Positions 1 to 9,247 of a DNA stretch of 64,000 nt are shown here, in pieces. Numbering within the stretch: position 1 is the first letter of the stretch; each line of letters starts with the position of its first letter. The position numbers and the translations under genes are program-made. Under the pieces are notes generated by a model. That model was not told the DNA's origin and ran no database searches. It saw nothing but the letters and a program-made list of their open reading frames with translations. Origin of the DNA: Tolypothrix brevis GSE-NOS-MK-07-07A (GTDB taxonomy: Bacteria > Cyanobacteriota > Cyanobacteriia > Cyanobacteriales > Nostocaceae); NCBI GenBank assembly GCA_019358985.1, contig JAHHIJ010000013.1, positions 1 to 64,000 on the forward strand, read 5' to 3'.

Positions 1-2
1 GG

Positions 3-113
3 TATGAACTTCAAAGGAATTTATCTCTTCAGATAGCTCGTGACTTTATTTTGAAACATTTACAACAAAAGCTAGATTCAAACACACATATTGACTTTTC
101 TGTCAATGCGTAA
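3..113 (+). CDS. C-terminal end of an unidentified protein (partial)
   Basis: An open frame runs in from the left edge and stops at TAA, giving the last 36 residues of a protein (ends THIDFSVNA). The fragment is mostly helical in character and has no motif that I recognise. It lies 23 bases upstream of the decayed oxidoreductase gene. Confidence is limited because the rest of the gene lies outside the window. Confidence 0.4.
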   Translation, partial: YELQRNLSLQIARDFILKHLQQKLDSNTHIDFSVNA

Positions 114-136
114 GTCCTATATATTTGAAATGACTA

Positions 137-581
137 ATGACTGATATGCTTGACTTAGTAAAATCAGAACTTACGCGTCGTACTCTTTTACATCAAGCTG
201 GTTTTGGGTTAATTACACTCGGTATTGTCCCAGCAATTTTTAAACCCACCCCTACCCTAGCTCAAACTGCAAAAGAGCCACCGATGCCGCCAGAAAAAAA
301 GTTAGGATGGGCAGTTGTGGGTTTAGGAAAATTTGCCACCCAACAAATTATTCCTTCGTTTGCTGAGTGTAAGCGTTCAAAGTTGGTAGCATTGGTGAGT
401 GGCGATCGCACTAAAGCTGAACAGTATGCACAGCAATATGGTGTTAATCCCAAAAATATTTACAACTACCAAAATTACGACACCATCCGCGATAACCCTG
501 AGGTAGATGTCATATGAATCATTTACCGCAGTTGAAGCAACCAGTCCGCCGGCTCAAGTTCACGGACGCGATGAAGATTAG
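137..581 (+). pseudogene. Gfo/Idh/MocA-family oxidoreductase, internally deleted relic
   Basis: The first 126 codons encode a twin-arginine-type signal (TRRTLL followed by a hydrophobic stretch and a processing-like TLAQ), then the start of a Rossmann fold (AVVGLGKFATQQIIPSF) as in glucose-fructose oxidoreductase relatives. The frame stops at TGA 515-517. Shifted by one base, the next 22 codons (ESFTAVEATSPPAQVHGRDED, stop at 579-581) look like the usual C-terminal tail of the same family. The simplest reading is a large internal deletion, since the family is normally about 380 residues, leaving only both ends. The N-terminal part is clear; the C-terminal assignment is inference. No working enzyme is expected. 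Confidence 0.7.
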
Positions 582-625
582 TTGTTTGTTAATTTTATAT
601 CATGTCCGGTAAATTACATATATTG

Positions 626-652
626 TAGAGACGTTCCGGCGGAACGTCTCTA
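626..652. repeat. TAGAGACG palindrome, copy 1
   Basis: Near-perfect palindrome TAGAGACGTTCC GGC GGAACGTCTCTA. This is the first of about 20 related copies in the window. They share TAGAGACG / CGTCTCTA arms and differ in the central bases (GTTCCGNCGGAAC, GTAGCANTGCTAC or CGAAATTTCG types). It lies in the 267-bp gap before the catalase gene, which otherwise shows nothing I can name. Confidence 0.8.
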
Positions 653-848
653 CGACGGTTGCGATATTTTTAGTAGTGTAAATAAGGGCAGACATGATTT
701 TACACCCTAAAAAGCCGTAAACTTCTTCACCGTTGAACTCAATAACTTTTTTCACGGCAAAAAAGATATGACTCAGGGTTGAGGTTTTAAGGCTTTTTTT
801 TGAGTCTATTTACATATAGCAGAACTACTTCTTTAGTTAAGAGACACC

Positions 849-3014
849 ATGAACGAACCCAACATCAACGAGCAAAGTAAAAACGAAAGTTTAGAACAGT
901 TTCGCGAAGAACCTGGTGAGTACATGACGACGAATCAAGGCATAGGTGTAAACAATACCGACAATTCGCTTCATGCTGGACAGCGCGGACCCACTTTAAT
1001 GGAAGACTTCCACCTGCGCGAAAAGATGACGCACTTCGACCGGGAACGCATCCCTGAGCGAGTCGTTCATGCCCGTGGAACTGGGGCGCACGGCTATTTC
1101 CAGCCTTACGAATCCCTGGCTGAATACACGAAGGCAAAATTTCTCCAAGATCCTTCTGTAAAAACGCCAGTATTTGCCCGCTTCTCGACTGTGACCGGGT
1201 TTCGTGGTTCGGCAGATAGCGTGCGAGATGTACGCGGCTTCTCGGTGAAGTTCTACACCGAAGATGGTAATTATGATTTCGTGGGTAATAACATTCCTGT
1301 CTTCTTTATCCAAGATGGAATTAAGTTCCCGGATCTCGTCCACGCTATCAAGCCGGAACCACACAACGAGATGCCCCAAGCCGCAGCCGCACATGACAAT
1401 TTCTGGGACTTCATCTCGCTGGTGCCGGAATCGATGCACATGATTATGTGGGTGCTTTCTGACCGAGCAATTCCCAGAAGCTACCGAATGATGCAGGGCT
1501 TTGGTGTCCACACTTTCCGCTTTGTCAATGAGCAGGGTAAAGCACGTTTTGTCAAGTTGCACTGGAAGCCTTTGCTGGGCGTTCACTCCTTGGTGTGGGA
1601 TGAAGCACAGAAAATCGCAGGTAAAGACCCTGATTTCCATCGGCGCGACATTTGGCAAGCTATTGAGATGGGCGACTTCCCAGAATTTGAGTTGGGTGTA
1701 CAAATTGTTGAGGAAGAGGACGAATTCAAGTTTGATTTCGATTTGCTCGACCCCACAAAGCTCATCCCAGAGGAACTTGTTCCTGTAAAACCAATTGGGA
1801 AAATGGTCTTGAACCGCAACCCAGATAATTTCTTCGCCGAAACCGAGCAAGTTGCTTTCCAACCATCACACGTTGTCCCAGGTATTGACTACAGTAACGA
1901 TCCTGTTTTGCAATCGCGACTGCTTTCATATCACGACACTCAAATTCATCGACTCGGTAGCGCCAACTTCGAGGAATTGCCAATCAATCGTCCAGTATGC
2001 CCCGTGCATAATAACGATCGCGATGGTATTATGCAAATGAAAATTAACCAGGGGAAAACTAATTACTTCCCCAATTCCCTTGGTGGTGGCTGTCCGATGA
2101 TGTCTCCTGAGTCGATGGGTGGATATGTCCACTACATGGAAAAAGTTGAAGGGCATAAAATCCGCGAACGCAGCGAAAGCTTTAGTGACCACTTCACTCA
2201 AGCGACTCTATTCTGGAATAGCATGTCTAAGCCTGAGAAAGAACACTTAGTCAAAGCTGCTCATTTCGAGTTGGGTAAGGTAGAGAGTAAAGAAGTTCAG
2301 CAACGCATGGTTGAACTTTTCAACAACGTGGATCACGAGCTAGCAAAACTTGTGGCAATGGGTATTGGTATTCCGGCACCAAGTCAAGCAGTTACGCAAA
2401 ACCACGGGCAGAGTTCACCAGCTTTGAGTATGGAAAATAACCCCACTCAAACAGTCAAAGGTCGGCAGATTGCGATTTTAGCGGCTGATGGGTTCGACGG
2501 TTCGCAATTGATGGAAATCAAGCAGGCGTTAAAGAGTGCTGGAGCGCAAGCAGAGATTATATCAAAATTCAAGGGGATGATTAAGAGCGCTGATGGTAAA
2601 GAAGTTGAGGTAAATAAGACTTTCCTCACTGCTGCATCGGTGATGTATGATGCTGTTTACATTCCTGGTGGCAAGGGAAGCATCGAAACGCTGAAGAAGG
2701 AGGGAGATGTAGTTGAGTTTATCAATGACACTCTCAAGCATTATAAAGCGATCGCTGCAACCGGTGAAGGAGTCGAACTGCTGCTGATGGCACCTGAAAG
2801 CAAAGCGATCGCCTTGAATAAGTCACAGTCAAATGGACATGTAACATCAGATAATGGTATAATAACCAGCCAAAATGCTGCAAATATCAAGAATGTTGCT
2901 CAAGAATTTGTGAGTGCGACAGCGAGACATCGTCATTGGAATAGAACAGTCAACGAAATCAAACCACCAGTACAAGAACCGACAGCTAGCGATCGTATAG
3001 TTATCGGTAGCTAA
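849..3014 (+). CDS. katE: Large-subunit (clade 2, HPII/KatE-type) catalase
   Basis: Haem catalase converting hydrogen peroxide to water and oxygen, 721 residues, matching the long clade-2 subunits. Visible catalytic features: distal His74 in [12 protein letters not shown], Asn147/148 in [11 protein letters not shown], and proximal haem Tyr361 in [15 protein letters not shown]. After about residue 535 comes the extra flavodoxin/DJ-1-like domain ([14 protein letters not shown]) typical of HPII. Its elbow region ([11 protein letters not shown]) has no nucleophilic Cys, as expected for the structural domain of catalases. Start ATG follows AAGAGA. It appears monocistronic: a relic lies upstream and a strong terminator follows. 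Likely role is peroxide defence in the cytoplasm. Confidence 0.96.
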   Translation: MNEPNINEQSKNESLEQFREEPGEYMTTNQGIGVNNTDNSLHAGQRGPTLMEDFHLREKMTHFDRERIPERVVHARGTGAHGYFQPYESLAEYTKAKFLQDPSVKTPVFARFSTVTGFRGSADSVRDVRGFSVKFYTEDGNYDFVGNNIPVFFIQDGIKFPDLVHAIKPEPHNEMPQAAAAHDNFWDFISLVPESMHMIMWVLSDRAIPRSYRMMQGFGVHTFRFVNEQGKARFVKLHWKPLLGVHSLVWDEAQKIAGKDPDFHRRDIWQAIEMGDFPEFELGVQIVEEEDEFKFDFDLLDPTKLIPEELVPVKPIGKMVLNRNPDNFFAETEQVAFQPSHVVPGIDYSNDPVLQSRLLSYHDTQIHRLGSANFEELPINRPVCPVHNNDRDGIMQMKINQGKTNYFPNSLGGGCPMMSPESMGGYVHYMEKVEGHKIRERSESFSDHFTQATLFWNSMSKPEKEHLVKAAHFELGKVESKEVQQRMVELFNNVDHELAKLVAMGIGIPAPSQAVTQNHGQSSPALSMENNPTQTVKGRQIAILAADGFDGSQLMEIKQALKSAGAQAEIISKFKGMIKSADGKEVEVNKTFLTAASVMYDAVYIPGGKGSIETLKKEGDVVEFINDTLKHYKAIAATGEGVELLLMAPESKAIALNKSQSNGHVTSDNGIITSQNAANIKNVAQEFVSATARHRHWNRTVNEIKPPVQEPTASDRIVIGS

Positions 3015-3085
3015 TTATTACAGCGATCATACGACATATAACTAATCATGTCATCAAATCAGAAAATCAAAGACACTTAAGCAAC

Positions 3086-3118
3086 TGGCAGGTACTATGA
3101 GTAACTGCCAATTTTTTT
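3086..3118 (+). terminator. Rho-independent terminator after katE
   Basis: Inverted repeat TGGCAGGTACT-atg-AGTAACTGCCA followed directly by a run of seven T residues, 72 bases after the katE stop. This is a classical intrinsic terminator shape. Confidence 0.8.
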
Positions 3119-3155
3119 ATCGGCTACTTTTGAGATAATTTGCTTTGATAATCTC

Positions 3156-3416
3156 CTAGGTAAAGTTTTTCTTTACATTATCTATAGCTTCATTTAATCC
3201 TTTTGTATGAATCCAACCTACATACCCTCCAAATACCATTTTATTGTTGTGGTCTGCTAAAAATATATGTTTTACATTTGCTGGATTTATAAAAATTTTA
3301 ACCACAGTTTTATCTTTTAACGTAAAATGGGGTGTCGCTCTTTGAAAATCTCTACTATAGGAATCCGATTTGATTTTTGAAAAAGAATACGAGAAAATAT
3401 GGAGGGGTTCATCTGT
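3156..3416 (-). pseudogene. Unidentified protein remnant without a start codon
   Basis: An 86-codon open stretch on the reverse strand, bounded upstream by an in-frame TAG at 3417-3419, has protein-like composition (HFTLKDKTVVKIFINP, GGYVGWIHTKGLNEAI) but no early start codon. It may be the 3' part of a gene whose 5' part was lost when the IS630-like piece arrived next to it. I do not recognise the family. It could also be a chance open frame in AT-rich DNA. Confidence 0.3.
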
Positions 3417-3429
3417 CTAACAGCGAACA

Positions 3430-3594
3430 ATGACTAATCCGCATACACAAAAAGCGATGAGCGAAGCGCAGCGCGAGTACGCGATCGCAGAACTACAGGA
3501 ATTTATCGCTCTGCGTCCAAATGCCCGTGAGGTAAGGAAAGCGCTGGCAGTAAAGCTGGTTTATCAAGGTTACTTATATAGTAATCCGGTTTGA
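3430..3594 (+). pseudogene. N-terminal remnant of an IS630-type transposase (helix-turn-helix part)
   Basis: A 54-residue frame (ends AVKLVYQGYLYSNPV) matches the remembered beginning of cyanobacterial IS630-family transposases, where ALAVKLVYQGYLYEEI leads into a helix-turn-helix. Here the frame ends abruptly inside a repeat with ATCCGGTTTGATTTTTGAA. The same repeat motif (TATAG-N-AATCCG-R-TTTGATTTTTGAA) occurs at 3356-3381 and 3577-3602, in the same orientation on both sides of the remnant. The DDE catalytic part is absent, so it cannot transpose by itself. Confidence 0.55.
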
Positions 3595-3694
3595 TTTTTG
3601 AACCAGGTTAGGTATTGTAGGGTGTCGTATTAAGGGTTTGGTGCTGTACAGCCGATCGCACTCCACACCCTACGTATCTGTTCAAAAAACAAAT
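3591..3694. repeat. Long imperfect inverted repeat (MITE-like)
   Basis: The left arm (TTGATTTTTGAAC ... GTAGGGTGT) pairs with the right arm (ACACCCTAC ... GTTCAAAAAACAA) around a loop of about 30 bases. GTAGGGTGT/ACACCCTAC is a common intergenic repeat core in filamentous cyanobacteria. It fills the space between the IS630 relic and the Uma2 gene and may also act as a transcriptional stop. Confidence 0.55.
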
Positions 3695-3722
3695 ATTAGT
3701 CTTATATTAATGAGGTAGGAAT

Positions 3723-4343
3723 ATGACTCAAGCCCTAACTAAACCAGTATCATTTGATGAATTTATTCAATGGCTACCAGAAAGGTCAGAAGTACGCTAC
3801 GAGCTACATGATGGGGTAATTATAGAGATGCCAAAGCCCACTGGGAAGCATTCAAACGTAACTGGGTTCTTAATCGAAGAATTAATTTTATCCATTATCC
3901 AGATGGGGAAGCGCGGTATTTGGACAATTCCCAGAGAATCAATTATCAAGCCTACCAGCAAATCTGGTTATGAACCTGACATCATTGTCTTGAATCAAGA
4001 AGCCCTAAGCAGCGAACCTCGGTGGGAGCGGGAATCAATAATTCTAAATCCTAGTAGCGTCAAATTGATTGTTGAAGTTGTCAGCAGTAATTGGAGGGAT
4101 GATTATCACAAAAAATACGCCGATTTTGAACAGATGGGAATACCAGAATACTGGATTGTAGATTACGCTGCATTAGGAGGTAGAGAATTTATAGGGAACC
4201 CAAAACAATCAACTATCTCGGTCTGCATTCTGGAAGAAGGGGAATATCGTGTTACCAAATTTCGAGGTGATGACTTGATTCAATCCCCAACCTTTCCAGC
4301 ACTAAATTTAACCGCACAACAAATTTTCAATTCGGGATTGTAG
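3723..4343 (+). CDS. Uma2 (DUF820) family PD-(D/E)XK nuclease-like protein
   Basis: Member of a family very abundant in cyanobacteria, 206 residues, with a restriction-endonuclease-like fold. Visible core: PDIIV with Asp86, LIVEVVS with Glu118, then YHKKYADFEQMGIPEYWIVD with Lys130/131, which is the expected D...E...K order. Molecular function is unproven; family members are usually linked to mobile DNA or transposase-like roles. Start ATG follows GAGGTAGGAAT. The stop TAG (4341-4343) is the first three bases of a TAGAGACG palindrome, so the repeat supplied the present C-terminus. Confidence 0.85.
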   Translation: MTQALTKPVSFDEFIQWLPERSEVRYELHDGVIIEMPKPTGKHSNVTGFLIEELILSIIQMGKRGIWTIPRESIIKPTSKSGYEPDIIVLNQEALSSEPRWERESIILNPSSVKLIVEVVSSNWRDDYHKKYADFEQMGIPEYWIVDYAALGGREFIGNPKQSTISVCILEEGEYRVTKFRGDDLIQSPTFPALNLTAQQIFNSGL

Positions 4344-4430
4344 AGACGTTCCTTTCGTAACGTCTCTACGATTTTTGTACCCAAGATTGCTGATTATATG
4401 ATGTAGAGATGTAGCAATGCTACGTCTCTA
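4341..4430. repeat. Two TAGAGACG palindromes (4341-4368 and 4404-4430)
   Basis: The first copy (TAGAGACGTTCCTTTCGTAACGTCTCTA type) overlaps the stop of the Uma2 gene. The second, 36 bases later, has the GTAGCAATGCTAC core. Two core variants of one repeat family lie almost side by side. Confidence 0.8.
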
Positions 4431-4478
4431 CAAAGATTTCGGATTTTTTTTTATTAATGCCAATTAAACGGACATGAT

Positions 4479-4787
4479 TTAAGGTATTGGGGGAAGAGAA
4501 TCTAAAAATATCCAAAGCAATTTTTTCCCCTTGACTGCCATGAAACCACAACCAATTGGAAATAAGAGAATCCAGGCAATGCTGAATTCTGTTGCTGTTT
4601 TAGTCCATCCCTCACTAGAGCTGGCAATGTATAACCAATAGAAAAATCCCATTCCTCCTCCTATGGTTGCACCAACAAGAAAGCGAATGAGCAATTCTTT
4701 CATACCTGGTTTTTTAACTGATTGTTCCTCTGTCATAAATTTACTGTATGAGGTAGCGCAAATAGTACTATCAAAGTATCTTATCAT
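4479..4787 (-). CDS. Small predicted membrane protein
   Basis: 102 residues, or 85 if translation starts at the internal ATG at 4734-4736 (MTEEQSVKKPGM), which I find more likely. Two hydrophobic segments (LIRFLVGATIGGGMGFFYWL and IAWILLFPIGCGFMAV) suggest an inner-membrane hairpin with a short charged N-terminus. Family not recognised. It is divergent from ureE, with only 19 bases between the longest form and the ureE start, so the two may share a promoter region. Confidence 0.6.
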   Translation of the reverse strand: MIRYFDSTICATSYSKFMTEEQSVKKPGMKELLIRFLVGATIGGGMGFFYWLYIASSSEGWTKTATEFSIAWILLFPIGCGFMAVKGKKLLWIFLDSLPPIP

Positions 4788-4806
4788 TTTAAAATTTTAA
4801 TCGTCT

Positions 4807-5238
4807 ATGCTCACTTGTACACAACGCAAACCGCCAAATCCTGATGCAGTAGTAACTTTAACTCTTGCACTCACCGCAGAAGAACGCACTCGTAGCCGTC
4901 ATCGCTTTGAAATAGATGGACAAGCTGTATTTTTGCGTTTACCGAGAGGAACGGTGTTACATGATGGGGATATTCTTGAAGATGAAACAAACAGCAATTT
5001 AGTCAGAATTGCTGCTAAACCAGAATTAGTTTTAACTGCAACTGCACAAACACCAATATTATTACTACAAGCGGCATATCATTTAGGAAATCGCCATGTA
5101 CCTGTAGAAATTACAGCGACTTATTTACGATTATTACCAGATTCAGTTTTACGCTCTATGTTAGAACAACTAGGGCTAGAAATAAAAGAAGAACTTTTAC
5201 CGTTTCAGCCAGAAATGGGTGCTTATGGACATCACTAA
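4807..5238 (+). CDS. ureE: Urease accessory protein UreE (nickel metallochaperone)
   Basis: 143 residues, with the N-terminal UreE domain ([13 protein letters not shown]) and the C-terminal metal-binding domain ([12 protein letters not shown], containing the conserved metal-site His; later MLEQLGLEI). It delivers Ni(II) to the urease pre-activation complex in the cytoplasm. The C-terminus ends with only GHH, so the long His-rich tail of some enterobacterial UreE proteins is absent. First gene of ureE-ureF-ureG; its 3' end overlaps ureF by 14 bases. Confidence 0.93.
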   Translation: MLTCTQRKPPNPDAVVTLTLALTAEERTRSRHRFEIDGQAVFLRLPRGTVLHDGDILEDETNSNLVRIAAKPELVLTATAQTPILLLQAAYHLGNRHVPVEITATYLRLLPDSVLRSMLEQLGLEIKEELLPFQPEMGAYGHH

Positions 5239-5905
5239 TAGCCATCTTTTATGTCTTTTACAGTTAGCGAGTCCGGGTTTACCTGTGGGAGCATATAGTT
5301 ATTCTGAAGGCTTGGAAACCCTGGTAGAGAATAATATCATTAATCATCAAGAAAGTTTACAACACTGGTTAGAAGCAGAATTACGTTATGGGGCAATTCG
5401 GTTAGAAGCAGCGGTGATGGTAAGAGCTTATAATTGCGTAAAAATGAATGATTTAGAAGCGCTATCTCGTTGGAATATGTGGTTATCTGCGGTTCGCGAA
5501 ACTGAAGAATTACGCAATTCTAGTTTACAAATGGGGCGATCGCTTATCCAATTATTTGCTAAACTAGAACCGCAGAGCAAGATTACAGCGGATTCTGTGG
5601 GTAATTATTGTAATTATGCGATCGCTTTCGGCATTGCCGCTGCTGACTGGGATATCAATATTCAAGCCGCAATATTAGGATATCTACATAGCTGGGTAAG
5701 TAATTTAATTACCGCTGGGGTGAAACTTATACCTTTAGGACAAACAGCGGGACAGTTGTTATTAGTAAAGTTACAACCACTAATTAACGATGCAACAGCC
5801 TCCATTCTCGCCTTAGAAGATGATAACCTTAGTTGTTGTAGTTGGGGTTTATCTTTAGCAAGCATGGCGCATGAAACGCAGTATACACGATTATTTCGCA
5901 GTTAG
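5225..5905 (+). CDS. ureF: Urease accessory protein UreF
   Basis: About 226 residues, all-helical UreF family, with the typical opening [21 protein letters not shown]. UreF forms the UreFG(H) complex that controls GTP-dependent nickel insertion into urease. The ATG at 5225 overlaps the end of ureE; a GTG at 5219 is an in-frame alternative. Translational coupling with ureE and a two-base gap to the longest ureG frame indicate one transcript. Confidence 0.93.
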   Translation: MDITNSHLLCLLQLASPGLPVGAYSYSEGLETLVENNIINHQESLQHWLEAELRYGAIRLEAAVMVRAYNCVKMNDLEALSRWNMWLSAVRETEELRNSSLQMGRSLIQLFAKLEPQSKITADSVGNYCNYAIAFGIAAADWDINIQAAILGYLHSWVSNLITAGVKLIPLGQTAGQLLLVKLQPLINDATASILALEDDNLSCCSWGLSLASMAHETQYTRLFRS

Positions 5906-5949
5906 GATTGACGAATGGGAAAGAACACGTTACTAACAACCAACAAATA

Positions 5950-6546
5950 ATGAACACATTTCGCGTAGGTGTTGCAGGTCCGGTAGGATCGGGAAAGACG
6001 GCTTTGGTGGATGCTTTGTGTAAAGCGATGCGTGAAAAATATAATATCGCTGTTGTGACAAATGATATCTATACTCAGGAAGATGCCCAATTTTTGGTGC
6101 GTTCTCAAGCCTTAAGTAGCGATCGCATTTTGGGTGTAGAAACTGGTGGTTGTCCCCACACAGCTATTCGCGAAGATGCTTCGATGAATTTAGCCGCAAT
6201 TGAACAGTTAGAAGTGCGTTTTCCCGATTTAGATTTGGTCTTTTTAGAAAGCGGTGGTGATAATTTGGCGGCTACTTTTAGTCCCGAATTAGTTGATTTA
6301 ACTATTTATGTTATTGATGTTGCCGCTGGTGATAAAATTCCTCGCAAAGGTGGTCCAGGAATTACTAAATCTGATTTATTAGTGATAAATAAAATCGATT
6401 TAGCTCCCTATGTCGGTGCAAATTTAAATGTCATGGAACGCGATGCTAAGAAAATGCGCGGTGAGAAACCTTTTATTTTTAGTAACTTGAAAACGCAATG
6501 GGGATTAGCAGATATAATTAAGTTTGTATCCACTAATATTTGTTAA
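5950..6546 (+). CDS. ureG: Urease accessory GTPase UreG
   Basis: 198 residues from ATG 5950. The frame is open back to ATG 5908, but the shorter form matches usual family length and begins just before strand 1. Walker A is GPVGSGKT (residues 10-17); later motifs are [15 protein letters not shown] and the GTPase specificity motif NKID. UreG hydrolyses GTP to drive nickel delivery to urease. A decayed partial second copy lies at 9248-9511. Confidence 0.95.
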   Translation: MNTFRVGVAGPVGSGKTALVDALCKAMREKYNIAVVTNDIYTQEDAQFLVRSQALSSDRILGVETGGCPHTAIREDASMNLAAIEQLEVRFPDLDLVFLESGGDNLAATFSPELVDLTIYVIDVAAGDKIPRKGGPGITKSDLLVINKIDLAPYVGANLNVMERDAKKMRGEKPFIFSNLKTQWGLADIIKFVSTNIC

Positions 6547-6629
6547 TAAGTCAATGCACTAGATGCAGTATACGGAAAGGTGCGAACCGTTGGTATCGCT
6601 CCTTCTTCATGATAAACTTTGGTGGGAAA

Positions 6630-6680
6630 GAGCGATTCCACGGTCATATAAATCCGTATTTTGCGGAATCGCTCCTTTTA
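6630..6680 (+). terminator. Stem-loop downstream of ureG
   Basis: GAGCGATTCC and GGAATCGCTC pair over a 25-base loop and are followed by CTTTTATT. Placed about 85 bases after ureG, it is a plausible terminator for the ureEFG transcript, although the long loop lowers confidence. Confidence 0.45.
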
Positions 6681-6783
6681 TTCACAACGATTAATGGATA
6701 AGTGCAAGTGCTTCTGTGCATCAAAAATACACTTCGGACAGTCAGCATTTAGTAGTCTGTCAAGCCAACTTTGCCCTGCTTTC

Positions 6784-6912
6784 GTAGTAAGCGATTTATC
6801 GCTTTTTAAGGACTTTAGTCCTTACTACCAATTCTTTATGAAGATGCGCCTAATGAGTGCCCGCGTAGGCGGGCTTCGTTCCTATAGCCCCAGGCTAAAG
6901 CGCCTAAGGGCG
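6784..6912. repeat. Compound intergenic repeats between ureG and the beta-helix gene
   Basis: At 6784-6828 an element bounded by GTAGTAAG and CTTACTAC contains two nested hairpins (GCGATTTATCGC and AAGGACTTTAGTCCTT). From 6860 a second type follows (CCCGCGTAGGCGGG, then the AGCCCCAGGCTAAAGCGCC region). Both are typical multicopy intergenic repeats of cyanobacteria. The rest of the 458-bp gap shows no convincing gene. Confidence 0.6.
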
Positions 6913-7004
6913 TTATGTGCAGCCTCACATAGAATTAGTATTACTACCAACGCCGGCAAAGTTACCTTGCTGGACTACTATTAGTAGCCTTGTCAACGAG
7001 GACT

Positions 7005-8540
7005 TCAATACTCGTAGGCACCTATATCAACACCACCGCCTTGGTTTCGTTGCTTGCCATCCTTATCGAACTGTGCATATTTACCAATCTCTGGAGAGCC
7101 AGTATTAATTGCCTTCGATGCAGATGTGAGATGGAAATTATTACCATCTAAACTGGCAAACTCAACTGACTTAACCATAGTGTTGTTACTAGCTTTGAGA
7201 TTCCCAAGTCCACTCCCACCATCGTAGAGTTTCTCAAACTTATCCGAGAATAAGTTGTTGTCAAAGGTTAGGTTGTTCACATCTTCGATAGACCCATTCC
7301 GGTAGGTACTATCGGCAAAGATATTGTTGCGAACCATAATGTCATGAGATCTATAACCGCCAGTGTAATCAGTACCATCGATGACAATGGCTTGGACATT
7401 CTTGGCAATGGTATTGTTGACAATCTCAACGTTTCTAACATTACTGGTAACGGTAATTCCTTGACCACCATTCATTCCCTGTATTCCATTGCCATAGATA
7501 ACGTTGTTGTAGACTCGGATATTAGATACATCCCCTTGATTAGGAGCTTCATCTGCAATCACAATTCCATCAGCAGTGTTGTTGAAGACAACATTGTTAT
7601 AGACATCAATGTTAAACATATCAGCACGGTTGCCATCAAGGTAGATGGCAGGACCACCGTTGTAGCCCCGAGGTGTCCCAGAGACCAGTGCTTGACCACT
7701 CACAGTGTTGTCGTGAATGGAGCCATTGCGGGAACCCACTTTGGCATCTATGCCTTCGCGTTTACCTTCTTTGAGCGTATTATTCGCAACCTCAAAACCA
7801 TCGACACCCCAGATGCTCAGTGCTTCCTGCGTCCCATTGTCGTCACCGTTACCCTGCCATCTCCAGTTAGCTCGTTCAACGGTATTGTTGAGCACCTTGA
7901 TATTTTTACTCGTAACCTCGGCTTCCCCACCACCATAGTAGGTTTCAGGCAGCACGATGATACCTGAGGCACCCGTCTCGTAGGTATGGTTGTTTTGGAT
8001 AATCATGTTGTTGGCATCACGCAGAGAAATTCCAGCCCAGGAACTGTTCTCAATGCGGAAGCCTTCGATGTTCCAATAGCCCTTGCCGGCTGACTGGATA
8101 ACTCCTTCCCGGAAGCCACCGTTGATAGGGTCAGGGTCGCGCAATGTGACGTTGCCATTGGCTTTGAGTGTGATATAACCCGACTCACTATTACCAGATT
8201 TACCAAGAGTAATTAGCTCAGTGTAAGTACCAGGCTGAACCAGGATAGTATCACCTGCCTTGACGATATCTTTGTTAACGCCATAGTTAACAGTTTTCCA
8301 GGGCTTATCACTTGTACCTGGATTGTCATCACTACCATTTGTTGAAACATAGTAGGCATTTCCAGAGTTCTTGGCTGGAGATGGAGATTCTATGGATAGA
8401 GGCGTCGGCGTTGAGCTAGACGATAAACTACTGCTTGCTCCATTCAGAGTTTGAATGGGGTCTACTAGCGGGTTGGGCGAATTGGTGATAGCATCCACCA
8501 AGACATTTGTTTGAAGCCCAGAAGATTCTGTAAAGTTCAA
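7005..8540 (-). CDS. Right-handed parallel beta-helix protein (pectate-lyase-like fold)
   Basis: 511 residues. The region YYVSTNGSDDNPGTSDKPWK, then AGDTILVQPGTYTE, is the standard entry of the parallel beta-helix fold, followed by many coils rich in N-N-x-(V/I) (NNTVERANW, NNVVFNNTADGI, NNVIYGNG). The C-terminus (GGGVDIGAYEY) is the usual end of such proteins in cyanobacteria. There is no classical signal peptide; the first 70 residues are a Ser/Thr/Pro-rich linker, so secretion by a type I or other leaderless route is possible but unproven. Substrate unknown, likely polysaccharide. It sits between intact ureG and its decayed copy. Confidence 0.85.
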   Translation of the reverse strand: MNFTESSGLQTNVLVDAITNSPNPLVDPIQTLNGASSSLSSSSTPTPLSIESPSPAKNSGNAYYVSTNGSDDNPGTSDKPWKTVNYGVNKDIVKAGDTILVQPGTYTELITLGKSGNSESGYITLKANGNVTLRDPDPINGGFREGVIQSAGKGYWNIEGFRIENSSWAGISLRDANNMIIQNNHTYETGASGIIVLPETYYGGGEAEVTSKNIKVLNNTVERANWRWQGNGDDNGTQEALSIWGVDGFEVANNTLKEGKREGIDAKVGSRNGSIHDNTVSGQALVSGTPRGYNGGPAIYLDGNRADMFNIDVYNNVVFNNTADGIVIADEAPNQGDVSNIRVYNNVIYGNGIQGMNGGQGITVTSNVRNVEIVNNTIAKNVQAIVIDGTDYTGGYRSHDIMVRNNIFADSTYRNGSIEDVNNLTFDNNLFSDKFEKLYDGGSGLGNLKASNNTMVKSVEFASLDGNNFHLTSASKAINTGSPEIGKYAQFDKDGKQRNQGGGVDIGAYEY

Positions 8541-9247
8541 TGTTTTGCCTCCATCAAGTTTTTCGTTAACGTCGTTGGAAATGACGCGATGATAGGCAGG
8601 ACCCTGTTTAGAGCAATGAGAAAAGCCCTAAAAGCTCTTCGGAGCTTTAGTTATTATTGGAGCAGAGCATTTTTTCCCTTAACCTTTATGACCAGAAACA
8701 TTTCTTGTGGTCATAAAGTTCAAACTCCCTGAAACTTAAATCACTCTGCGGTAAGAATTCGGTACATGCTTAATTAGTTCTGGGCTTAACCATTGCTTTT
8801 GAATTTATAGACATTGTTTGGCTGAAGCACCTTAGAAATTAAAAGGAATTTCCTTTCGCTGTCGATTGTATAAGAACTTAGGGAAAACGTCACTAGTAAT
8901 CGAGAATTTTTTAGTTGTTCCCATCTCGAAATCCGCTTGTAGACCTTAGTTCCGCATTAGCAGAAAATTTATGCATTTTGAAAAGTCCGGGTTGTTTCGT
9001 TATTTTTTATACTGATTATTTTTTCCTATACACGCATTAGATAAAGACTGCAAGACTGCTGCTGTTGTTGGGTCGTACATGAGTCTATTTGCTAGTACCG
9101 CAAGGCGAAATTCGCTCATTCACTCCGGAATACAGCATAAGCGCTTTATTAATTTGGAATGGGTGGTTTATTTCCGCCGTAATGTGTTAGTGATATCTAA
9201 GGACTCATACCCTAGCAAATGTTAGAGCACATCACGAGGGCAACCTT
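8541..9247. other. Intergenic region with hairpins, no convincing gene
   Basis: Seven hundred bases upstream of the beta-helix gene hold two clear stem-loops: CTAAAAGCTC-ttcg-GAGCTTTAG near 8628-8650, and TTTATGACCA ... TGGTCATAAA at 8685-8717. They could be a long leader of the reverse-strand gene or terminators. The stretch 8750-9240 has no coding signal I can support. Confidence 0.4.

Noticed and set aside
996-1862. 288-codon open frame on the strand opposite the catalase gene
   Set aside because: It mirrors the codon pattern of katE, has no recognisable family, and long antisense frames are common opposite GC-biased genes.
2400-3014. Idea that the catalase C-terminus is an active DJ-1/PfpI protease
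   Set aside because: The nucleophilic Cys is absent (IAATGEG), and this domain is a normal structural part of HPII-type catalases.
6661-6984. 107-codon open frame after ureG
   Set aside because: It runs through several intergenic repeats and hairpins and has repeat-derived composition (ARVGGLRSYSPRLKRL).
7344-7967. 207-codon frame opposite the beta-helix gene
   Set aside because: Shadow of the repetitive beta-helix coding pattern; the reverse-strand product has clear fold motifs.
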